Source: Burkholderia sp. S171
Lineage (GTDB): Bacteria > Pseudomonadota > Gammaproteobacteria > Burkholderiales > Burkholderiaceae
NCBI RefSeq assembly: GCF_009766085.1
Contig: NZ_LMUF01000043.1
Coordinates: 278,570-342,569 of the forward strand
Length of the DNA: 64,000 nt
Direction: 5' to 3'
Shown here piece by piece: positions 8,497 to 17,229 of the stretch (position 1 is the stretch's first letter; every line of letters starts with the position of its first letter). Below the pieces are notes generated by a model. That model was not told where the DNA came from and ran no database searches. It was given only the letters and a program-made list of their open reading frames with translations. The position numbers and the translations under genes were made by a program.

Positions 8497-9282
8497 ATGG
8501 ATGACCTCGTTCTGCTGGACATTGAAGTGCCGCTTGCGATCATCACGATCAACAGGAAAGACGCGGCCAACGCGCTTAGCGCAGAGGTTCGTCAACAACT
8601 TTCGGGCGCGCTGAAAATCGTTCGGAGCACACCATCGGTGCGGGCGTTGATCCTGACCGCCGCCGGCGAAAAGGTTTTCGCAGCAGGTTCTGATATCAAG
8701 GACATGGTGGATATGAACGGGCAGGAGTCGATCGCGTTGTCTGAATCTATCCTGCGGTTGAACAACCAGTTCGCTTCCCTCGATATCCCGGTTATTTGTG
8801 CCATTAACGGGTGGTGTCTTGGCGGTGGCCTGGAGCTTGCACTCGCATGCGACATTCGCATAGCCGCAGATCATGCACGGTTCGGGTTTCCTGAGCCCAA
8901 GCTCGGCATAATGACGGGCGCCGGCGGCGTCCCGCGGTTGCTGAGGACCGTGGGCGGCGGGGTCGCGCGCCATATGTTACTCACGGGCGAAATACTCGAT
9001 GCGCGCCGGGCATACGACATTGGTCTTGTGACCCGCGTTGTCACCATGCCCGGGTTGCTGAATGAAGCCAAGGCAATGGGTTTGCGCATTGCGGCTCTGG
9101 GTCCCACGGCGCTTGCGCAAATCAAACGTACCGTTTCTTTTGCCGAGAGTGCCGATTTGACAGGCGGCATTGAAGCAGAAACGCAGGCCTGCGCAGTTTG
9201 CTTCGCCAGCCCGGAGAAGCGCGAGGGCATGGCCGCTTTTATAGAAAAGAGAAAACCGGATTTCGCGGCTGCGGCAATATAG
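8497..9282 (+). CDS. Enoyl-CoA hydratase/isomerase (crotonase) family protein
   Basis: 261 residues. The crotonase oxyanion-hole segments VFAAGSDIKDM and NGWCLGGGLELALACD are present. The glutamate in GFPEPKLG corresponds to the second catalytic Glu of hydratases, while the first is replaced by Asp (AADHARF). Its length equals that of typical enoyl-CoA hydratases and of CaiD. With the CoA-transferase upstream and the 3HCDH at 5269 it completes activation, hydration and oxidation of an acrylate side chain. No thiolase lies in the cluster. Confidence 0.9.
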   Translation: MDDLVLLDIEVPLAIITINRKDAANALSAEVRQQLSGALKIVRSTPSVRALILTAAGEKVFAAGSDIKDMVDMNGQESIALSESILRLNNQFASLDIPVICAINGWCLGGGLELALACDIRIAADHARFGFPEPKLGIMTGAGGVPRLLRTVGGGVARHMLLTGEILDARRAYDIGLVTRVVTMPGLLNEAKAMGLRIAALGPTALAQIKRTVSFAESADLTGGIEAETQACAVCFASPEKREGMAAFIEKRKPDFAAAAI

Positions 9283-9299
9283 CGATAGATCGGTAGCAG

Positions 9300-9327
9300 G
9301 GCTCGGTTTCGAGCCTTGATGCTTTTT
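9300..9327 (+). terminator. Possible weak intrinsic terminator after crotonase gene
   Basis: A 6-bp stem GGCTCG / CGAGCC (9300-9305, 9310-9315) with a four-base loop is followed, after a short gap, by five Ts at 9323-9327. The stem is short and the T-run is displaced, so only partial termination is likely. Confidence 0.35.
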
Positions 9328-9434
9328 ATTCGATTAGTCATCCAAATTATATGAGCAGTCAATTCTAACCGACATCTGCACGCCTTGATCCCCATCAATC
9401 GCCTACGTCGACACTGTAACCACTCGAGAAAATC

Positions 9435-10604
9435 ATGAAAAAATCATTGTTCGCATTGGGAGTTTTAGGCTCGTTCGCTGGATTGGCGCACGCTCAAAGC
9501 AGCGTGACGTTATACGGGATTATCGATGAAGGGCTCAACTACACCAATAACGTAGACGGCCACAATCTCTTCGCGTTATCGAGTGGCGACGTGCAGGGCT
9601 CCCGCTGGGGCCTGAAGGGAACGGAGGATCTGGGCGGCGGCTTGTCCGCTCTGTTTCAGCTGGAAGCAGGATTCAACGTCAATAACGGCAAGCTGGGCCC
9701 TGAAGATCAGCAGTTTGGCCGGCAGGCGTTCGTCGGTGTGTCGAGCACCACGTTCGGTACGCTTACGCTTGGGCGTCAATATGATTCCCTGGTCGACTAT
9801 CTTGCACCGCTGACCGTCAACGGCAACTGGGGTGGGGCGATGTTCTCGCACCCCTATGACAACGACAACACCGACAACACCTTCCGCATCAACAACGCGG
9901 TCAAATACGCCAGCATCGATTACGCCGGATTCACGTTTGGCGGCGCATACGCGTTCAGCAATTCGTCGAGCTTTGCTGTCAACCGGGCTCAAAGCATGGG
10001 GGTGCAATACGTTCGTGGACCGCTTTCCGTTGCAGCGGCTTATCTCAACGTCGACAGCCCGAACGAAGGGTCGGCCGGTGCGGTTGCCAATCTGGGCGCA
10101 AGCGGCGCTGACGGAAGCTGGAGCGCGGCGCGCCAGCGCGTATTTGGCGTGGGCGTCAACTACACGATTGCCGCGGCGACGCTGGGCATTGTCTACACCA
10201 ACACGAACTTGTCCCAGCCTACTGGAACGCTGTACGCGAACCTCATGGCCAGTCCGGTATCCGGCGCGGCATCGTCGATCAAGTTCAACAACGTAGAGGC
10301 TAGCCTCAAGTACCAGTTCACGCCGGCTTTCTTCGTTGGCGGGATGTACACCTATACGCGAATGACCTTTGATGGGAGCTCAGGTTCAAGTGGCAAATCC
10401 CAATATCATCAATTCGGCCTGATGGCCGACTACAACCTGTCAAAACGAACTGACGTCTACGTGCAGGGCACCTATGTCATGGTTGGCGGCGCTTCGGGGG
10501 TGGCGGGTACGGGACTGGAGTTCGCGGGCAACCCGGACAGCGCAGATCGCTCGTCGACCAACAAGCAGGTCATGGCACGCGTCGCTATCCAGCACCAGTT
10601 TTGA
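9435..10604 (+). CDS. Gram-negative general porin (OmpC-like, Burkholderiales type)
   Basis: 389 residues. The signal peptide MKKSLFALGVLGSFAGLAHA is cleaved before QSSVTLYGIIDEG, the hallmark start of Burkholderiales 16-strand porins. It has alternating beta-strand composition, a GSRWGLKGTEDLGGG segment (GDVQGSRWGL start) and ends VAIQHQF with terminal Phe, as needed for outer-membrane insertion. Its position after the catabolic genes and 48 bases before a UTRA regulator suggests a substrate-dedicated porin. Confidence 0.93.
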   Translation: MKKSLFALGVLGSFAGLAHAQSSVTLYGIIDEGLNYTNNVDGHNLFALSSGDVQGSRWGLKGTEDLGGGLSALFQLEAGFNVNNGKLGPEDQQFGRQAFVGVSSTTFGTLTLGRQYDSLVDYLAPLTVNGNWGGAMFSHPYDNDNTDNTFRINNAVKYASIDYAGFTFGGAYAFSNSSSFAVNRAQSMGVQYVRGPLSVAAAYLNVDSPNEGSAGAVANLGASGADGSWSAARQRVFGVGVNYTIAAATLGIVYTNTNLSQPTGTLYANLMASPVSGAASSIKFNNVEASLKYQFTPAFFVGGMYTYTRMTFDGSSGSSGKSQYHQFGLMADYNLSKRTDVYVQGTYVMVGGASGVAGTGLEFAGNPDSADRSSTNKQVMARVAIQHQF

Positions 10605-10652
10605 GCGTGCTCTTCAAACGCCTGGCTGCGTAGGGACAGCGAATTCAGTGAT

Positions 10653-11354
10653 ATGTCAAAACCAACGCTGCCCTATGAGCAGGTGAAGCGCTACATCCTG
10701 AAGTGCATTGCAGACGGTATATGGAAGCGTGGCGAGCTGACTTCGTCGGAGCATGATCTGGTCAGGCAGTTCGGCGTGGCACGCATGACGGTTTCAAGGG
10801 CTTTGGACGAACTCGCGAGAGAGCGCATTCTCACGCGGGTGAAAGGGATAGGCACGTTCGTGTCCGTTCCGATCCCCGAGACGACGCGGGTCGAGATTCG
10901 CGATATCAAGAGCGAGATCTTGGCGCGGGGGCATCGCCACAGGACGGAGGTGCTGGATATAGGGGCGAGCGATGATCCCGACGCGCATGCTGACTTGCAA
11001 TTGTCGTCGCCCGGTGAAGGCGGCCGGGCGTTCCGTTCAAGAGTTGTTCATTTCGAGAATGACGTGCCGCTTCAGGTCGAAGACCGGCACGTCGATCCGA
11101 TCCTCTTTCCAAACTATCCTGACCAGGATTTCAAGCACAAGACGCCCGGTGAATATCTCGCGCGTTGCATGTCGCTCCAGCATACGGGCTTTCAACTATC
11201 TTCGCGTCTGCCTGACGATTCCGTACGACGACTCCTTCGCATGGAGGTAGGCGAGCCATGCCTGACCGTGCGATACCAAGCCAGCGCGATGGGCTGCACC
11301 GCGACCGTGGCGACGTTGTGGCATCCGGGGTCAAGATTTTCTCTTTCCGGCTAG
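10653..11354 (+). CDS. GntR-family regulator with UTRA domain (second HutC-like paralogue)
   Basis: 233 residues. N-terminal GntR helix-turn-helix (LPYEQVKRYIL ... SSEHDLVRQFGVARMTVSRAL) and a C-terminal UTRA domain ending ATVATLWHPGSRFSLSG. It is clearly related to the regulator at 6239, sharing layout and the HPGSR tail motif. It lies close behind the porin gene and is probably co-transcribed with it. It may act on the porin or transporter promoters, but no operator was recognised immediately upstream. Confidence 0.87.
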   Translation: MSKPTLPYEQVKRYILKCIADGIWKRGELTSSEHDLVRQFGVARMTVSRALDELARERILTRVKGIGTFVSVPIPETTRVEIRDIKSEILARGHRHRTEVLDIGASDDPDAHADLQLSSPGEGGRAFRSRVVHFENDVPLQVEDRHVDPILFPNYPDQDFKHKTPGEYLARCMSLQHTGFQLSSRLPDDSVRRLLRMEVGEPCLTVRYQASAMGCTATVATLWHPGSRFSLSG

Positions 11355-11822
11355 CGCGATTTCACAAGGCGGCGGGACCTCAGTCGACGACGGTCAATCT
11401 CACAAGCCCGTCGCGATAGTCATCCCCCACCGCTTGACCGTCATTCTCGTCTTTACAGAACAACGCATATACAAAGCTGAAATCGATAGAGCGACACTCC
11501 GAGCCCAAGACTACATTAGCGCGCTGTCACAGTGCGCGCGTCGGGGGGAAGAATGATCGTGGCTCAATACCTGCTCGCCACCGACGACCCGCAGGTCATC
11601 GGGTGTTGACCCCTGTATCGGCGAACTGAACTGAGGCAGGCACGAGCGCCATGACCAAACCTGGCGTAGCGATGTAACCGCTTTCGACCGCCGGCCAGCT
11701 CTCTCAATTAACGGGCGCCGTGAAATACCTAAAACAGATCTACGCTCGGAACAACGGTGCAGGTAGCGCCTTGCCGATTGCATGTCCTGAGCCCGGCACC
11801 CTACTAGAAGGATTAAAAAATC
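11355..11822. other. Gene-poor interval with a possible coding remnant
   Basis: 468 bases without a credible intact gene. On the minus strand, 11380-11526 encodes a 48-residue open stretch ending at TGA (11382-11380) with coding-like composition (for example FSFVYALFCKDEND and YRDGLVRLTVVD), opened by a stop rather than a start. It looks like the C-terminal scrap of a lost gene that I do not recognise. A 90-residue minus-strand frame at 11511-11783 is Arg/Ser-rich and unconvincing. Confidence 0.4.
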
Positions 11823-13040
11823 ATGAACGCACCCTCTGAAGTTCCAGCAGCATCACGGCTGCATGCTGCGTTGGCCGCCCTGCCGGGGTTGGCACATGAA
11901 ATAGGCGAGGATGCCGCACAGCGCGAGGCACGGCGCGAATTGCCGTTCGATGGTTTCGCGCTGTTTCGCAAGTCCGGCCTGGGGTTGTTGCGACTCCCGG
12001 TCGAATGGGGCGGCCTCGGTGGTTCGCTGGAAGATCTCTTTCATGTGATCGCCACCCTCGCTGCCGAGGAATCGAACGTAGCCCATGCATTGCGCATCCA
12101 TTTCGACCTGACCGAATCACTCCTTCTGTCACCGCGTTCAGCGTTCAACGACACGCAGATCCAGCGCTTGCAGGAGGGAGCAATATTTGGGGGCGCTTCA
12201 ACCGAGCGCGGCACGTCGAGGCCGGGCGAAATCGGCACGATATTACGACGTGACGGCGACAACTACCGCGTGACGGGCAAGAAGTACTACTCGACCGGGA
12301 CGGCATTTTCCGACTATGCGCGCATCAACGTGCAGGATGAAACGGGCAACAACGTGGTTGCCGTCGTTCCTGTCACACGAGAGGGTATCCAGGTACTGGA
12401 TGACTGGGACGGTATGGGCCAGCGAATGACTGCCAGTGGCAGCCTGGTGCTCGACAACGTGCAAGTCTTTGCGAGCGAAGTTGCACCGCGCGGCAATGCG
12501 ACCCTGGCAGGGCGGCATGGCGGGGCACTGCGGCAACTTCACCTTGTTGCGGTTGCCGCGGGCATCGTCCGCAACATTCTTGCGGATGCTGAACACTACG
12601 TGCTCAAGCATGGGCGGCCGGTGCTTCACAGCCCGGCGGCATCAGCGCGTGAGGATCATTTCATCCAGCAGGTGGTGGGCGATCTTGCGGCACACAGTCA
12701 CGCTATTGATGCGTTGGTCGATCAGAATGCGCGCGTACTGGACCGCTCGGCCAATGCAATTCGAGCCCAGGCTGACAACGCTGAGGAACTGGTGTTGCAG
12801 GGCGCGCTAGCTACGGCCAAGACACAGTTAGTGGTGAGCAAGCTGGCGTTGCATGCGGGAGAACGTTTGTTCGAGGCGGGCGGTGCGTCGGCCACGTCGC
12901 GTGTGCATAACTTCGATCGCCACTGGCGCAACTTGCGCACGATCTTCAGCCACAACCCGCTGCTGCACAAGGCGCGGGTCATCGGGGGCTATCAGTTGAA
13001 CGGCGACACCACGCATCTGACCGAAGGCCGCGTGTTCTGA
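11823..13040 (+). CDS. Acyl-CoA dehydrogenase-fold flavin monooxygenase (DszC/SfnB-like)
   Basis: 405 residues; AAGGA precedes ATG 11823 by about ten bases. It has the acyl-CoA dehydrogenase fold: an N-terminal helical domain with LRLPVEWGGLGGSLEDLF, the beta-domain GKKYYSTGTAFSDYARI, and DDWDGMGQRMTASGSLVLDNV. This sequence style belongs to DszC/SfnB-like enzymes, which use reduced flavin in sulfur acquisition (sulfone or thiophene oxidation). No CoA-dehydrogenase partner (ETF) is nearby. Substrate unknown. Confidence 0.85.
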   Translation: MNAPSEVPAASRLHAALAALPGLAHEIGEDAAQREARRELPFDGFALFRKSGLGLLRLPVEWGGLGGSLEDLFHVIATLAAEESNVAHALRIHFDLTESLLLSPRSAFNDTQIQRLQEGAIFGGASTERGTSRPGEIGTILRRDGDNYRVTGKKYYSTGTAFSDYARINVQDETGNNVVAVVPVTREGIQVLDDWDGMGQRMTASGSLVLDNVQVFASEVAPRGNATLAGRHGGALRQLHLVAVAAGIVRNILADAEHYVLKHGRPVLHSPAASAREDHFIQQVVGDLAAHSHAIDALVDQNARVLDRSANAIRAQADNAEELVLQGALATAKTQLVVSKLALHAGERLFEAGGASATSRVHNFDRHWRNLRTIFSHNPLLHKARVIGGYQLNGDTTHLTEGRVF

Positions 13041-13047
13041 AGATTCA

Positions 13048-13097
13048 AGGCGACCCCGTTTCGATGAAGCGGAGTCGCTCGATTTGTCTCTCTTTTG
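13048..13097 (+). terminator. Possible intrinsic terminator
   Basis: An imperfect hairpin of GCGACCCCG and CGGAGTCGC, with pairing interrupted by two mismatches, lies just after the monooxygenase stop. It is followed by TTTGTCTCTCTTTT. Weak but well placed. Confidence 0.35.
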
Positions 13098-13113
13098 TGA
13101 GGGTTTTAAAATC

Positions 13114-13456
13114 GTGAGCCAAGACCTTTTACTGCTGCTGGAGCCGGGTTTCACCGATCCGAAATATCCTGGCGAGCGTTTCATCTGCCCGGACGGCGCA
13201 CCTATCGAGGGCCTGCTGGCCAGCGATCCGTCGAAAACCTCGCGCCTCGATATTCATCGCCTTCCGTTTGCGCGCCCTCGCGAGGCGGTCGTCGCTGCGC
13301 TCGACGAGGACCACCAGAGCTTGCCTGTGCTGATTCTCGGCGACGAACATCCGGTGCACCGACGCACACACGCTCGGCAACAAACGCTTCGTAACTGACA
13401 CGCGTCGCATCCTGGATCTGCTCGCCGAGCGCCACGATTTCCCCAAGGTCCATTGA
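13114..13456 (+). pseudogene. Frameshifted DUF3088 family gene
   Basis: From GTG 13114 the frame reads a DUF3088-type protein (DLLLLLEPGFTDP, GERFICPDGAPIEGLLA, RLPFARPREAVVAALDE, LPVLILGD). It then leaves register near 13340-13370 and stops at 13398. In the next frame the expected C-terminus continues, LGNKRFVTDTRRILDLLAER, to a TGA at 13454-13456. The total length fits a full family member of about 114 residues plus one base, so a single indel explains the break. It could be a real mutation, a sequencing error, or programmed; I favour an indel. Function of the family is unknown. Confidence 0.75.
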
Positions 13457-13525
13457 TGAACCGGGAACCGGCCGGCAGCGTTGGCATATCGCTATAAGCA
13501 TCCGTGGCGCCCAGGACCCATCGCC

Positions 13526-16500
13526 TCACGCGGACTGTTGCAAGCCGTTGCCAACCTGTTGCCGGTTCACCAGCTGCGCATAGACCGAGTTGTTCGCGAG
13601 CAGTTGCGCATGGGGACCCGCTTCAATCACCGAGCCGTGGTCCAGCACGATGATCAGATCGGCCTCGCGTACCGTCGCCAGACGGTGCGCGATGATCAAC
13701 GTCGTGCGGTTGGCCATCAAGGTTTTCAGCGCGGTATGTACCTGTGCTTCGCTGATGGCGTCCAGATGCGACGTTGCTTCATCCAGAACCAGTACCGGTG
13801 CATCCTTGAGAAAAGCGCGCGCAATGGCAACACGCTGACGCTGGCCTCCCGATAACTGCACGCCCCGTTCACCAACCCGCGTGGCGAGTCCTTCCGGCAA
13901 CGTGGCCACGAAGTCGCCGAGCGACGCCTGGTCCAACGCGAGCCGTAGTGCTTTCTCGCTGGCGTCAGGCCGGGCGAGACGGATGTTGGCCTCAAGCGTA
14001 TCGTTGAACAGATACGTGTCCTGTGAAACGAGGGCAACGTGAGAGCGTAACGAGTCGAGCCGCAAGCGCCGCAAGTCGACACCATCCACTTGCACCGAAC
14101 CCGCATCCGGGTCCCAGAACCGCAGCAACAGATTTGCAATGGTGCTCTTGCCGGCGCCTGAGGCTCCCACAAGCGCCGCGGTAGAGCCGGCGCGCACGCA
14201 GAAGGATACGCCGTTCAACACGGGTTGCGTGCGCTCGGCGTAGGCGAAACGCGCGTCTTCAAAGCGAACCTCCGAGCCACCCGGCGCCGCGTGCAAGTCG
14301 TGTTCTCCGTCGAGCACCAGAACCGGTTCGTCATGCACGACCCTTAACCGCCGAGCCGACGCGATCGTATCGGCGAGTTGCCTGCCTACCTGCGCGATCT
14401 CCGCCACGGGCATGGAGGCTGCCACGGCGAGCAGGATCAGCATCGGTAGCCAAGCCGCCGACAGTTGCCCGGCCGAGACCAGAAACGCGCCCCCTAATGC
14501 AATAGCCAATCCGCCGAGGCCGGTCGCGACATCCAGTAGCGCAGTTTGTCGAGCCAGATCCGCCAGCAACGCGAGCCGGGTCACGCTGTATTCGCGCGCC
14601 AGCGCCATGAACGCATCCCGCCGGCGCCCGGTCGCCTGGAACGCGAGCAGATCGGATAAACCCTGGATGGTCTCGGTCATATGCGCGCCGAGCAGGCCGA
14701 GCGATTCGCGTGCCTTGCTGCCCAGTGCATCGATACGGCTGCGCCCGCGCACCGGCGAGAGCATCGCGTATGCGAGGAACGGCAGCAGCCCGAGCGCAAG
14801 CGGCCAGGCCGCCGTTGCGAGGACGGCTATTACCGCGGCCGGTACCAGCACCGCGACGACTGCCGGGGCAACCGTATGCGCATAGAAATATTCGATGGTC
14901 TCAACGTCTTGCGTAGCCAACGTGACGAGGTCACCGGAGCGACGGCGGAGCAAGTAGCCAGGCGCGAGGCGATCGAGTTGCGCGAACAGGCGTATGCGCA
15001 GATCCGCCAGCAGCCGGTATGCCATGTCGTGCGCAAGCCATGATTCAAGCCAGTGCAGAATGGCTGCCAGTGGGGCCACGATCAACAGCCACATCTCGAT
15101 CGTCTGATGCGGGCTGCCGGCCCGCAGCGCGGCGACCAGCCATGCGCCCAGCACACCGACGCCGATGAAGGCCGTCACTCGCCCGACGCCCAATAGAATG
15201 GTCAGCACCAACCGTACTCGCCAGGGGCGGATCGCCGAGATCAGGGACGCAAGGGTCGCCTTCCAATCCAGTGTTTTCGCATCGGCATCGAGTTCGCGCG
15301 GACCTTGCACGGCGTCTTCTTCCGCCTCGCTTGTTAGCGCGGTTTTTGTTCCGGGTGCGCCTGCCTGAGGACCGGGTGCAGCGGCATCGGAGCGCAATGC
15401 AGATACAGTGTGAGGCGTCGCTTGCGCCCCCATCAACCGATGATACAGCCCGCTTCTTTTCATTAGTTCGTCATGCGTACCAGTCTCCGCGACAACGCCA
15501 TCGTCCAGTACCAGGATCCGATCGGCGTCGATTACGCTGGAAAGTCGATGCGCGAGAATCAGCGTGGTGCGGCCTTGCATCAGACGATCGAGCGCCCGTT
15601 GAATCAGCGCCTCGTTTTCCGCATCGACGGCCGAGAGCGCTTCATCCAGGATCAGGATCGGGGCATCACGCAACAGCGCTCGGGCAATGGCAAGCCGTTG
15701 ACGCTGGCCGCCTGACAGCTGAACACCGCGTTCGCCGATCGAGGTCTGATACCCGTCAGGCAGGCTCGCTATAAAGTCGTGAGCGTAAGCTGCCCGCGCG
15801 GCCGCCTCCACTTCATCAGCGGTGGCGTCCGGGCGGCCGAGCCGAAGGTTTTCTTCGACGGTGCCCGCGAACAACATGGTGTCCTGCGCGACCACCGCAA
15901 TCTTTGCGCGCAGTGCATCGGGGTCCAGCGACCGTACGTCCTGACCTGCAATGCGGATACTGCCGCTCTGCGGATCGTACTGGCGCAGAAGCAGGCGAAC
16001 GATCGACGACTTGCCGGCACCGCTTGGCCCCACGATGCCGATGCGCTCGCCTGCCGCCACCGAGAATGTCAGCCCGCGGTGCGCGAGACCTCGGCCGCCG
16101 GCATAGGCAAAGCTGACGTTATCGAAAGCCAGCGACGCCGGTGCGTCGCTCAACGGGTCCGTGCCGGCTGCCGGCATGGGCGGGCTCGCCTCGAGCAGCG
16201 AGCGAATGCCGGCCGTCGCGGCTTGCCCGAGCATGCCCTGGTGCAGGACACTACGCAGGTCGCGCAACGGCCGGAAAATCTCCGTACCCGCCATCAGGAC
16301 GATCAGCAGCGTGGTCAGGCCCATCTCCCCGTGGGTCACGCGCCAAGCGCCAAGGACGAGCGCCAGCGCGGCGCCCAGAGCGGCCCCAAGATCGACGATA
16401 CCGCGTGTAAGCAGGCCTGCCGCGAGCACCCAGAAGGTGTTGTCGGAGACAGCACGTGCTTGCGCGGCGAGGCGTTCGCCCCACACGCGGCTTTGCCCGA

Positions 16501-17131
16501 AGGCTTTGAGCGTCGGCAGGCCCTGGACCGCGTCGAGAAACGTTTCTCCGAACTCCTTGAATGCCTGCGCGCGCGCGAGGCTGGTGCGGCGTTCATGCAT
16601 ATGCACGACGATCGGTCCGAACAACGCCACCAGGGCCGCAACCAGCAGCACGGTGGCCACGGGCAGGTCCCAGAAGGCGATGAACCCGAAGATGGCAAAC
16701 GGCGCGCAGAGGGCCACGGCCAGTTGCGGCAGATACTGCCCAAAGAAGGTCTGCAACTGCTCGACGCCGTCGATGACCGACAACATCACGCCACCCGTCC
16801 GCTGTTCGGCAAACCAGGCCGGCCCAAGCGTCACGATGCGGTCGTACAGCTGGCCACGCAGGGTTTCCTGGGCCCGTGCTGCGGTGCGGCAGGCGATGCC
16901 CGCACGCCAGTGATCCAGCAGCGCGCGCAGGACGATAGCGGCCGCTACGGCCACGGAAGGCGCTATCCACGATTGCCACGGGCTACCCCGCAAGACCAAT
17001 GCGAGCAACTGGCCCAGAAACACAAAGCGGGCGATACCGGCCAGCAGGGCCAGCAGCCCGACGACAATGCTGAGCAGCATGTGCCCGCGCAGGCCTTTAG
17101 TCAGTTGCCAAAGGCGAAGATCGAAATACAT
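13526..17131 (-). CDS. Fused CydD-CydC-like ABC exporter (two TMD-NBD halves in one chain)
   Basis: 1201 residues, about twice a normal ABC half-exporter. The order is TMD (1-310), NBD with GPSGAGKSS, LSGGQRQR and LILDEALSA (about 340-565), second TMD (about 635-920), second NBD with GASGAGKST, LSGGQRQR and LVLDEATS (about 945-1190). The first half resembles CydD and the second CydC, the heterodimer that exports cysteine/glutathione to support periplasmic redox balance and cytochrome bd assembly. Here both are a single polypeptide. AGGAG precedes ATG 17131. No cydAB oxidase genes are nearby. In the second NBD the helical region before the signature is short but intact. Confidence 0.88.
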   Translation of the reverse strand: MYFDLRLWQLTKGLRGHMLLSIVVGLLALLAGIARFVFLGQLLALVLRGSPWQSWIAPSVAVAAAIVLRALLDHWRAGIACRTAARAQETLRGQLYDRIVTLGPAWFAEQRTGGVMLSVIDGVEQLQTFFGQYLPQLAVALCAPFAIFGFIAFWDLPVATVLLVAALVALFGPIVVHMHERRTSLARAQAFKEFGETFLDAVQGLPTLKAFGQSRVWGERLAAQARAVSDNTFWVLAAGLLTRGIVDLGAALGAALALVLGAWRVTHGEMGLTTLLIVLMAGTEIFRPLRDLRSVLHQGMLGQAATAGIRSLLEASPPMPAAGTDPLSDAPASLAFDNVSFAYAGGRGLAHRGLTFSVAAGERIGIVGPSGAGKSSIVRLLLRQYDPQSGSIRIAGQDVRSLDPDALRAKIAVVAQDTMLFAGTVEENLRLGRPDATADEVEAAARAAYAHDFIASLPDGYQTSIGERGVQLSGGQRQRLAIARALLRDAPILILDEALSAVDAENEALIQRALDRLMQGRTTLILAHRLSSVIDADRILVLDDGVVAETGTHDELMKRSGLYHRLMGAQATPHTVSALRSDAAAPGPQAGAPGTKTALTSEAEEDAVQGPRELDADAKTLDWKATLASLISAIRPWRVRLVLTILLGVGRVTAFIGVGVLGAWLVAALRAGSPHQTIEMWLLIVAPLAAILHWLESWLAHDMAYRLLADLRIRLFAQLDRLAPGYLLRRRSGDLVTLATQDVETIEYFYAHTVAPAVVAVLVPAAVIAVLATAAWPLALGLLPFLAYAMLSPVRGRSRIDALGSKARESLGLLGAHMTETIQGLSDLLAFQATGRRRDAFMALAREYSVTRLALLADLARQTALLDVATGLGGLAIALGGAFLVSAGQLSAAWLPMLILLAVAASMPVAEIAQVGRQLADTIASARRLRVVHDEPVLVLDGEHDLHAAPGGSEVRFEDARFAYAERTQPVLNGVSFCVRAGSTAALVGASGAGKSTIANLLLRFWDPDAGSVQVDGVDLRRLRLDSLRSHVALVSQDTYLFNDTLEANIRLARPDASEKALRLALDQASLGDFVATLPEGLATRVGERGVQLSGGQRQRVAIARAFLKDAPVLVLDEATSHLDAISEAQVHTALKTLMANRTTLIIAHRLATVREADLIIVLDHGSVIEAGPHAQLLANNSVYAQLVNRQQVGNGLQQSA

Positions 17132-17229
17132 CAGGGTGACTCCTCTAGGTATTGGATCATCGTGGCATGGACCCGCGTTGCGCGCGAGCGATGCTTTCTC
17201 AACCAGGGTTGAGCTAAACTTTACCCATC

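Noticed and set aside
11511..11783. 90-residue minus-strand frame in the gap before the DszC-like gene
   Set aside because: Arg/Ser-rich, no ribosome-binding site and no family resemblance.
15779..17212. 477-residue plus-strand frame antisense to the fused exporter
   Set aside because: Shadow of a high-GC gene: no domain, Arg/Gln/His-rich composition, and the minus strand encodes complete ABC motifs across the same DNA.
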